Source: Eutrigla gurnardus (taxonomy: Eukaryota > Chordata > Actinopteri > Perciformes > Triglidae). From it: a DNA stretch of 64,000 nt. Shown piece after piece: positions 55,057 to 64,000 of the stretch; within the stretch, counting starts at the first letter, position 1, and each line of letters begins with the position of its first letter. The notes beneath the pieces were generated by a model, which was given only the letters and a program-made list of their open reading frames with translations, was not told the origin of the DNA and did no database searches. Both the position numbers and the translations under genes were made by a program. The stretch covers positions 12,767,137-12,831,136 of the forward strand of contig OY741277.1 in NCBI GenBank assembly GCA_963514095.1, written 5' to 3'.

Positions 55057-58000
55057 GACGATCATACTGGACTAGTAATGCCCTCCCGAAGGAAGCAGTT
55101 TAGGAGAATTTGATGCCATAGAAAGGTCAGTGTGCGACTGTAAAGCTCCTGTGGAGGCTAAGAACAGGTTAGTAGGAATATACTGTATATATAAAAACGA
55201 CACAGAGACATAAAATAAGTCCCTGTAGGAGGATATAGGACCCTAAAGTGCCACAAAGTTTCATAAGTTTGCTATAAAGTCAGTTTGAATACCACAGGCA
55301 CATTTATAATTCCTCTCCAGTTATATCCTGAAGAGCTCCACATTCATGTACACAGTGAAAACATAGATATTCAACATCCAAAGTTCTCTAAAGCTATTTT
55401 AGTGATTTCACAGTGAATACACAAGACAAATAATAATAATAATACGGTATGCTGTCTCTTAAAACGGTCATCATATCGGGGAAAAAACCTCTCATCAGGA
55501 AAAAAAAAATCTTTAATCATATCAGAAAAAAAATCCACCCAGCGGTGCCGTGCAAATGACATTGTTAAACTGCATGTATCACCATCTGTTCTCCTGCGCT
55601 CTCTCTCTCTGAAGATTACTGGTCACTATGTCAAAGCCAGTCTAATCCACGATTAATCTAGAGATCAGATAGGTCATCTGCTCTGCGACCCCACGCAAAA
55701 TCTTTGGGAGGGTTATCTGGTTCCTCAGCCTGTGTCTTGCTAGCAACAATTAACACCGGCTAACGACTTCGTTCTCTAAAGAGACACTTTTTGTGAAGTG
55801 GATGTTAAGTGCGGGCCACGGTGCTTAATCCCACTTTAAACTGAATATTCATTTGCTGGCTGTTCCACCTTATTTAGCGCACACAACCAGGCAGCGGCTA
55901 TAAATATAGTCGCCACTTTTCCTGGAGCCCTGGCGGCCCGGGTGAACGACTTTGGCTCATTTCCCAACAAGGCTCCATTTAACAGATGAGTAAAGAGTAA
56001 GGGGGAGAGAACGAAAGAGAAGTGATTAGAGACACGTTTTTTTGTTCCAGAAATGAGTTTGCAGAGGAGTGGGGGGGGGATAAGACATACTCCCGGGTCA
56101 TTGACTGATGGATCATAATGCTTTATGGTGTGTTTGGTCAGATTGTAGTCAACGTTGGTCGGTGTCCTGCAGAGAGAGGAAGCAGGAATCTGACTTTGAG
56201 CTCCTCTGAGGGAGAACAACAGCCAACTATCAGATATCTGTCTGCAACAGTGCACCACTTTTCCTGCTGGCAAGGACACCAGGTTTGGAAGAGCAAGGGC
56301 GGCCGGGGAGTCGGTGCTTCTACAGGCTATAAATCCTCATAGTGTGTCTCCTGCCACAGGCACGGACCCACACAGCAGAGACATTACGAACTGCTGATGT
56401 AGCACTGCTTTACTCAGTAGCAGATATGGGAAGGTGGTGGAGGTGGAGGGGGGGGGATTGAGGTCTCTCTACAGCAGCAAGAGGGAGAAGTGGGACATTG
56501 CATGTGTGGGAGTGTGAATTATGGAATGAATGAATAAATAAGGTTCACTTCACCTCCAGCTGCTCTGGGAGCTGCTGAAGCTGATCAGTGCACCACATTA
56601 CTGTGGAGTAGAAATGTGTGAATGAGAAACAGGGGAAAGCCCATATAGGCCTCACAAGTATCTCAAGTGGCACAACATAAACACACTCCTGACATTGGTT
56701 GTTATTATTTATATCCAATAACAGCCATTTGTAATGTTGTAATGCCGTCATACAACCAGGTCGCAAGTCTGCCCCATTCCCGTCAATCAGGACACATTCA
56801 TGAGCAACCAAGTTAGAACTGTCCACGTTCGTCACTGCAAAACTCCATCAATGCTTCTTACATCTATAGAATTCCGTATAAATACTGATATAGTAAATTT
56901 GGCTAATGTAACAGGAACTAGGAAGGGTTGTTTGTATGAAATGTTACTTACTATCTCCAAATACAAACTAATTTTGAGTTGTCTGATGACATGTGAAGGC
57001 GTTAAGATTTGAAATGAATTTTCATAAAAACAACACAATATATCTCAAATTACAAAACGGATGAATCAGTTAGCAGAATCACATTTCACACTCTAAACTG
57101 AATGAATACTGCTAACTCCGAAACACATTTGGTATTTTATAGCAAACAATTTACACATCAGTCTTAACTATGTAGGAATTGCTTAATGGTGCAGCCCAAT
57201 TTAGTGAATGACTCAAAACGATGAGTTATTAGCTAGCGAGCTATAAAAGCTGATACAACCTGATCCAGAACTGAAATCAAAGAGGCATGCAAATTAGTAA
57301 GACTCCTTTCAGTTTTTCACACTGAATTTATATTTATTACACATTGAAAAAGATGTAGCCTGTTGTAGGCCAAGTAAACCCTCTGCACTTCACCACCAGC
57401 TGCCAGAAAGCACCCTGAGGTCACCGGAAGGGAAGTGTGTCACAGCATCAGGGTACTGTAGATTATTAATAAGAAGGTGTTCACAGTCCCCCAGGTTTGT
57501 TGTCTGAGGGAAGTCTGGCACGCAAACCCACCGGCGGCTCCTAAAAAGCCTTCCAGAGAGGAGAGTGCATGCACACAGCAGGATGACAAGGGGATTAAGA
57601 AATAGGCAGACAGAGGTTTTTTTTATTTTTTTATCTCCTCTTCTTTTTGAGAGGATGGGTGTGCTACACTCTTATGAAATATTAAGCACTTGGACCGTCA
57701 CGTTAATTTACAGTGACTTTACTAATTGAAGTGGTGTGGCTGCCCTCAACACAGACACCGCGGGTGTGAGCTAATGGAAGGTTAATAATGGCTTTGCTAG
57801 TGTTGTGTGTGTGTGTGTGTAGGCAAAGATTTATGCTTCCCGCAAAGCTAAGACTTCACCAACAAAAAAAAAAGAAAAGAAAAAAAAAAGCCATTTGGTG
57901 ATTAAGCAAGCTGACTCGGATAATTAATTCCACCATTTCATCCACCCGTCGTCTCTTTATAGTCTCTTTGTCATAATTAATGTGATGTTATCCCCTCGCG

Positions 58001-59040
58001 CAACAATTGCTTTTGAGTTATCATGCTCTCGATAGCTCTTGATGATAATTGTCTGTCCCTGTTTTCTGCCTCTCCGTCTCCATCTGGAGCGCTGATTATC
58101 TCTTACAGCTATTCTGATGGGTTCGGTTATAATGGTGCGCTAATTATAAGGCAACAAACGTTACGTTTTGGCTGCCGGATCCGATTCATTTTGACAAATG
58201 CGCAGTTGTGCTCTTGGTATCCCCTGTGGTGGCTCAATGGTAAGCAAAGTCAGAGCAGCTGCTTAGCATTGACATAATAAAACATTTTAGATGGGATGAG
58301 TTGAATTCATTAGGTAAATGCGAGAGTCTTGAGTTCAGGCCAGAGACGTCATTTATATTTGGTGAATGAAGTAAACCAATCGCCGAGTAGTCTGCTGGCA
58401 CTTTCATTGGTGGAAGTCTGTCTGTATTTTCTGTTGGGATGTTCCCCTTGAATTTCCAATTTGGGAAAAGGACCTCTCTCTTGAAAGCCCCACTGGATGA
58501 ATAATGCATTATATTAACACAGAAGTCACGGTGGAGAAATTTGTGAATGCGTCCGATAGTGAAATATTCAGTCGCAACATTTCTTCATTTTTCTCTGCTA
58601 ATATACAGGGAGCATTCCTGTTCCATAGGTGGTGAAATATCACCCCAAATGAAAAAGTTTGAAGGAGCGCATTATACATTTGCAAGCAAAGGAGGGAGAA
58701 TCCTTTCCATAGATTTCCAAAAATCAATAACATTTTACAGGCCAAAAAAATAGTTTGGCTTCATTCCACGTCCAGTATACCAATGCTTGGAGGTTTTTTT
58801 TTCTCAAACAAATCTACATGACAGCCACCTTGAAATCACCTAGACCCAAGCTCATACAGAGAAATGTCATCTTTATGCAATGTGCTATCTTTCAAATATT
58901 CACAGTAACCTGGCTGTCCTCCAGTGTTCAATGAGTCAGTAGCAGTGTTTGACCATGAGGTGGCAGTGAAGACCCACCTCAGTGTTGTAGGAGAGGAGAA
59001 CCGCATCTGTCTAGAGCAGGGCAGGCAATGATGCACTGAT
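55057..59040. other. intergenic DNA, no gene seen
   Basis: No exon or intact transposon recognised. It has a short GT run near 57805-57821. About 57700-58250 is AT-rich with repeated TAAT cores ('cggataattaattccacc', 'gtcataattaatgtgatg', 'gtgcgctaattataagg') and no repeat signature, which suggests a conserved enhancer-type element between tmem74 and trhr. Confidence 0.35.
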
Positions 59041-59569
59041 CAGTGGTGGAAAGCACCATTATCCAAGTATTTCATTTTGAAGTACTCTTTTCTCTGTCAT
59101 CATCGTTTTACTCCACATTTGTTTGATAGCTGTTAGTTATTCTGCAGATTCATCTTATAAAGTAGGATTCATTGCTATAGTCAGCTCATGAGTAAACAGA
59201 TATGCATCAGTAAATAATCAAAATGAACAGCAGAATGCTGCTTATACAATAATTAATGATAAATAATAATCAAATAGTTTTACACATTCTGTCGGAAAAT
59301 TAGCACTAGTTATTAGTTCATTTGGCTGGTAATACTTTTCTGAAAGGAATACTTTCTTTCCTGGTGATTGTCTTTTTCCCTGTCTCAGCTGTTTCCAGTC
59401 TTCATGCTAGCTAACTGGAACCAACGCTGCAGATTCAGGTGATAATTATTTGTATGGATCCTCACTACAAGTGACCCCTTTAATATTGTCATTTGAAATA
59501 TTGTTATTAGGCCTACAAACTGATTGCTTATTTATTCAAGTAAAGATCTGAATACTTCTTTCACCACTG
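59041..59569. mobile_element. hAT-like MITE with CAGTGGTGGAAAG termini
   Basis: Left end cagtggtggaaagcac and right end 'cttctttcaccactg' are inverse copies over about 12 bp. The interior carries 'tactccacatttgtttgat', 'ttattcaagtaaagatctga' and similar motifs of the same family as at 12180. A 'cagctgtttccagtctt' scrap of the 'gctagc' family lies inside at about 59388-59432. No clear target duplication. Confidence 0.75.
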
Positions 59570-61049
59570 ATGTCAACTGACAGTAAAGCTATAAATTCAT
59601 AGGGGTGGAACCAATTAACTTATACAAGGTCATTTATCAGTCTAATATGCATTAATGTTTTTTTCAGTCATGATCTTGAAGTACAGACTAATGAAGCCAT
59701 CATTCAGCACACTTCATTCATAGATCTGTTGCCTAACCATAACAAACTCATACACTATCTAAGTGTGTAATATGGCATCACGAAGGAACCGTAGCAAGCT
59801 CAAACATTCACATTAATGGGATCAATATTCTCTTAAAATGACTTGGCAAAGCCCACGGTTTCTGACACCACCAGAGGTGTCACTGGACCGAACACTTCAT
59901 CTATCCTTCCTCTGATACGGCGTAATTGAAACGGAGGGGGGTCGATACAGTTATACACCGATAATAAATCTATGTGAGGCTCAGGGTTTCCAGAGGCAAA
60001 GAACATTAACCTGCTGATTATAAAACCTCAGGAACACTTAAAACCATGATAATCTGTAGCTGACATTTAAAAACACTGCCATTAATAATCAGGTAATCTT
60101 TTTTGATGTTCATCCACACTGTCTGCCCACAGACAGTAGTTTTCCTGCAGACTGCTCAGCTCTCATTGCTAAACCAGCCTCCTGGGAAGGTTATATAGAC
60201 ACTGTGCTGAGATCTGTGTAATTTCCATCCTGTGCCTTCCTCCCTTTTCATTCGAACACATGCAGCTCCCCCAGGTGTTTACCCCTTGGGAGGAAAAAAG
60301 CTGTGTGTTGTAGAGATATAGCTCTCTGTTTCTAAATAGCAACGCTGTGTTGCAACTGAACAGTGTGAACCTTGATTTCCTTTCCTCGTTGATGAGGCGT
60401 GAGAAGTCATCTGGATGCAGGTGGACGGACCACAGGAAGAGACGTACAGAAACACCGAGGCAACGAGGGACGAAATGTATTCCAGAACTGAATTGCAGAC
60501 TCGGAGCGCAAAAAGAAAAAAAAAAGCAGTTTGAGTTTAGCAGCTGTCATGTCTTTTGTGGTTGCGAGTCGTGCTGTGAGCATTCTGGAGCCGCCAGCTA
60601 AAATGACACATCATCACAATATTGCACTAAAAAGTACTAATGAAATGACCTTGACATTTGTATCTTCTTCCATCTCCGTAATAGTCCTATAATGGCGTAA
60701 CAGCAGGCCTGTAGGATACAATAGGAAGATTAGAATGATGATATTGTTCTTTATGGGATAATTTTTTAATTTAATATCCCCAAACTTCCTGGTACTTGGT
60801 GGCTTATATACAGGGACTATATCTCTCACTGTATTAATGCAGTGATATTCCTGTCGGCACATGCAAGGTGTTTAATGTATACGTGTGAAGATTCACATCA
60901 TAAAGTAGTGATATAATGGTAGAAATACTGTGCTACAAGTAAAAGTTCAAAAGTATTCAGATGACTGATATATAAATACAGTTAATAGGATTTATTTAAT
61001 TAAAATTATGGTCGCAGCTTTTGCTAGCGGCATTTTAAACTACTGCAGG
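59570..61049. other. intergenic DNA, no gene seen
   Basis: No recognisable exon. A stretch near 60910-60990 ('ctacaagtaaaagttcaaa', 'gtattcagatgactgatata') resembles a scrap of the same hAT-like family. Confidence 0.35.
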
Positions 61050-61450
61050 TGAAGGAGCAACAGAATGCACCCTGACTGGAAACAAATGGGATGGCATGTG
61101 CACGGTCCGGGACCGGGTGATTGAAACCACCCAGAACATCGTTGGTACCCATCTACTGAGCGTCCGTGATATTGGTGACAAGGGGTGCCTGCGGAGAGAC
61201 CACAGGATATTAAAAGTCAATACACAGCCTGTTCACCCTGCTGCTGTCTGACAAGAGATAGAGGATCGGCTGCCGTATCAGCAGACTTCAGAGCAGCTTC
61301 CTTCCTTGGGCTGTGGCACTCCTAAATCCATCCTCCACACTCCACCATGTAATAAAGTTCGGTTGTGTCTTATCGTGCGTAATACATCTGTAGCAAAATG
61401 GGATTACAAACTGCGTATTCCTGCGCAACCCCGTTTTAAATGACAATAAA
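61050..61450 (+). mobile_element. decayed LINE 3' end with reverse-transcriptase C-terminal relic
   Basis: Conceptual translation in two shifted frames recovers fish-LINE ORF2 tail features: ETTQNIVGTHLLS, then GCLRRDHRILK, then after a frameshift LLSDKR, stop, RIGCRISRLQSSFLPWA and ALLN. The usual pattern is a CLRRA-type block followed by an LLPSGRRYRS-type block and an RSSFFP-type block. An 'acaataaatgat' tail closes the copy. The stop and frameshift show it is dead. Confidence 0.7.
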
Positions 61451-62174
61451 TGATCCACCTTGATATCACTTTGTATAGTCTTTGGTTTATATTCTATAGA
61501 TATTTGCCTTTTCTCATACTTTTGTAATTTATTATAGAGACAGTGTGGAATTAGGTTTTCCAGCTGTAAAGTTGTATGAAGAAGTGGGTGTTTGTTTTTT
61601 AATCGCCTATAATATTTCTACAATATCAAATAATGCAGCTATAATAACTGTGCACCCGTGAATCACATAATTATAACTGAACAGTGCTATTAAGCATTTA
61701 TACACGTCCTTTGACCGATGACAGATGCCTTCATAAAGGCTCAGAACTACATGGAGCACAAACCCCTAAGATAAGAAAGGTGGAAGTGTGTGGCTCCAGT
61801 GGGAGTGTGTGACCTCACTGTGAGCCTCTGCAGGAAGCTCTCAGTTATGACTGTGTGAGCAGTGAGACAGGAGCAAGGACGCGGAGCTGCCTGCAACTTC
61901 AACTCACAGCGGAGGCTCATCGGCTGTTTTGAAATGATCTATCATGCTTGTATGGAAAATGTGCTGATGGCTTTGTGGTATTAGAAACTGGATTTGGTGA
62001 AGAAGAAGAAGAAAAGGCTGGTTTGACTGGATTGCTATGTGGATGAAATGAAGTTATTGGAGATTTTTTGGTCATTGGACTTGTGCCTGGGCTCTACAGG
62101 TTACAGCAGAGAATTCTGGTTGTGATTTTTTTTTTTTTTTTAATGCCTGGTGTTTTATTAAAAGCCTCCCCGTT
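61451..62174 (+). promoter_or_regulatory. trhr: trhr upstream region and probable 5' UTR
   Basis: This region precedes the trhr start. A 16-T run (62126-62141) followed by 'gttttattaaaAG' at 62164 could be a splice acceptor for a non-coding first exon, as is known in mammalian TRHR. An upstream ATG at 62143 opens a 19-codon frame that ends at 62202, overlapping the trhr start out of frame. No TATA box could be assigned. Confidence 0.35.
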
Positions 62175-62981
62175 ATGGAAAACCTCACTTTGGTTAACAT
62201 GACTGTGGAGAATGAAACGTCGGTGCAGGACAATCAAACCCTGGGCGTTTGGACTGACTACACGCGTGAATACAAAGTGGTGAGCGTGTTTTTGGTGTCC
62301 CTCATATGCGGGTTGGGGATCGTGGGGAACGTCATGGTTATACTTGTGGTCCTGACCACCAAACACATGCGCACCCCCACCAACTGCTACCTGGTGAGTC
62401 TGGCCGCGGCTGACCTGATGGTCCTGACGGCCGCCGGGCTGCCCAACATCACCGACGCCCTGCACGGACAGTGGGCGTACGGCTACGTTGGCTGCCTGGG
62501 CATCACCTACTTCCAGTATCTGGGAATAAACGCGTCCTCCTGCTCCATCACCGCCTTCACCGTGGAGCGCTACATCGCCATCTGCCACCCCATCAAAGCG
62601 CAATTCCTGTGCACTCTGTCCCGGGCGAAGAAGATCATCATGCTGGTCTGGACGCTCACCTCCGTCTACAGCGTCCTGTGGCTCTTCCTGTCGGACACCA
62701 AAAAGTTGGTGTACGACAACGTGGTGCTGCTCAGCTGCGCCTACAAGGTGTCCAGGACTTACTACCTGCCCATCTACTTCACGGACTTCGCGGTGTTTTA
62801 CGTGCTGCCCCTCATGCTGGCCACGGTCCTGTACGGACTCATCGCGCGGATACTCTTCCTGAACCCGCTGCCCTCGAACCCAAAAGGCGGCAGCAAGAAG
62901 TGGAAGAAGGAGACGGGCCAGGGAGGGAGGATGGTCAGCACCTGCTCCTCCAGCAGCGCCACGGCTGCCTCGCGCAGACAG
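62175..62981 (+). CDS. trhr: thyrotropin-releasing hormone receptor, coding exon 1 (partial gene)
   Basis: TRHR is a class A GPCR that binds the tripeptide TRH and couples through Gq/11 to phospholipase C. This exon encodes 269 residues. The N-terminus has four NXT sequons (N3, N8, N13, N20). Helix 1 is about 36-60 (GN at 51-52), helix 2 contains SLAAADLMV (D80), and C107 and C188 form the expected disulfide. Helix 3 has YLGIN at 115-119 (equivalents of the TRH-contact Tyr106 and Asn110 of human) and ERYIAICHP from 131. Helix 4 is about 154-172 and helix 5 about 197-222. The third loop ends at Q269 with the donor GTGGGG at 62982, where mammalian TRHR also has its coding intron before helix 6. 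The exon for helices 6-7 is not in the window. The start has G at -3 and +4. Synteny with tmem74 supports the TRHR1 type; which teleost paralogue is not resolved. Confidence 0.95.
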
Positions 62982-63443
62982 GTGGGGCCGCTGTTTGTTC
63001 ACGCGCGTTGTTATCGCGGTGTGGTGTTTGCGTTTGTGCGCGAGAGAATGCGTGCGGGCAACTGGACATTAACGGGCCAGGTCGACCCCCCTCCCCACTC
63101 CCCCCCAAGTAGAAACAAGTCCGGGCGATGTCACTGAAACTAGAGCCGCTGATAGTCAGAGAGAGAACCACAACATAATGTGATTATTAAGAAAAGTGGA
63201 ATAATGCACCGACCACAGGTCTGTTAGACGTGACCACACACAGATTTAATACAAATATTGATCCCACAAAACGCCTCACAGAAGGCATTTATTATAGCAA
63301 ACCTATGGATTTGGTTGACATGTGACACACTCCCTTATATTAATAATAAGAATGCAAAAATCTACCCTTCCCACTTTAATTATCTTACATTCCTCCCTGA
63401 CAGTATTAAACCCATTGTGTACACAAGCAATGAAGTGGTAATC

Positions 63444-63525
<82 letters not shown>

Positions 63526-64000
63526 CAAATCAAAATCTTCATCTTTATAAGCAATTCTTATGAGAGCAGTTATAGTCAAAGGATCAAGGTGATAAAACAA
63601 TGTTAAGTATGTTTCTTTTGAGCTGTTAAAGAGGATCGATAGCCCATTAGGGTTAACTGTTAACTGGAACTGTTAACTGGAACACGATAGAAATAGGCAC
63701 TTTCTTTAATTATTTCTTTAATATTTTAATGTTAAAACTGACCCCATCTCCCTTGCTTAGTCACTTTTTGATGTGCAGTGCATCAATGTGCTGCCAGCAC
63801 TCTTTACTTTCATATTTAGTCTAGTAAAGTCCACTATAATGTAACTACAGTGTTTTTTCCCTCAGTGGAACAGCGATGATCCACCATTTGAAAACTCTGA
63901 AGCACAAATCCACACAGCGGCTCGCAGTAAACAACTGACAAAAGTAATAAGACAAACAGGTTTTAATAGAAAACAAATCCCTACTTTGCTTGAAAATAAA
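62982..64000 (+). other. trhr: trhr intron 1, start
   Basis: It begins with a GT donor. Read-through from the exon would add 51 codons before a stop at about 63135-63137. It contains the TATC microsatellite and two tandem copies of tgttaactggaac at 63658-63683. No sequence resembling TRHR helices 6-7 is seen, so the intron is longer than 1 kb. Confidence 0.8.
63444..63525 (+). repeat. (TATC)20 tetranucleotide microsatellite
   Basis: About 82 bp of near-perfect CTAT/TATC units in the trhr intron. Confidence 0.97.

Noticed and set aside
62094..63002. 302-codon minus-strand frame antisense to trhr
   Set aside because: It lies opposite the well-supported trhr exon and is a by-product of its GC-rich third positions; its sequence has no domain features.
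62471..63112. 213-codon plus-strand frame overlapping trhr
   Set aside because: Out-of-frame shadow of the receptor exon, rich in H, R, P and L as expected from a shifted frame.
63444..63525. CRISPR-like regular repeat
   Set aside because: A simple TATC microsatellite without spacers, in a vertebrate intron.
63138..64000. trhr second coding exon
   Set aside because: Looked for sequence resembling helices 6-7 after the donor and found none; the exon must lie beyond the window.

Overview
This is nuclear DNA of a bony fish. It encodes spliced vertebrate genes with GT-AG introns, is dense in CA/GT, GA and TATC microsatellites, and carries many short non-autonomous DNA-transposon repeats of the kinds common in teleosts. 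A percomorph (spiny-rayed) host is a guess from those repeat families; no species can be read from the sequence. Three protein genes are recognisable, in the order emc2 (+), tmem74 (-), trhr (+). From memory, this matches the neighbourhood EMC2-TMEM74-TRHR on human 8q23, so the window looks like a conserved vertebrate syntenic block.

Layout. Positions 63-7741 hold the last four coding exons of emc2, followed by a 3' UTR with poly(A) signals near 8261 and 8306. From about 8.3 to 53.1 kb lies a gene desert of roughly 45 kb. I find no convincing coding exon in it. It contains microsatellites, several TTAA-flanked and hAT-like MITEs, a 1-kb fold-back element (17624-18636), two template-switch-like hairpins (28972-29030), an L2-like LINE tail, and AT-rich homeodomain-motif stretches that look like conserved non-coding elements. 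tmem74 has one coding exon (54020-53175, minus) with a probable non-coding first exon ending at 54694; its coding exon is bracketed by two long GT tracts. Between tmem74 and trhr (55-62 kb) lie a 42-bp perfect tandem duplication, a hAT-like MITE (59041-59569) and a decayed LINE reverse-transcriptase tail (61050-61450). trhr coding exon 1 (62175-62981) encodes the extracellular N-terminus through transmembrane helix 5 and part of intracellular loop 3. The exon for helices 6-7 lies beyond the window.

The three genes are not functionally coupled in any obvious way. EMC2 is a scaffold of the ER membrane protein insertase, TMEM74 is a two-pass membrane protein linked to autophagy, and TRHR is the thyrotropin-releasing-hormone receptor. 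They are neighbours by ancestry. The large intergenic space suggests regulatory DNA for the tissue-specific tmem74 and trhr.

I did not find a new gene system. The most unusual items are the fold-back element, the paired perfect hairpins, the GT-bracketed tmem74 exon with its overlapping upstream ORF, and the 42-bp duplication beside the tmem74 promoter.
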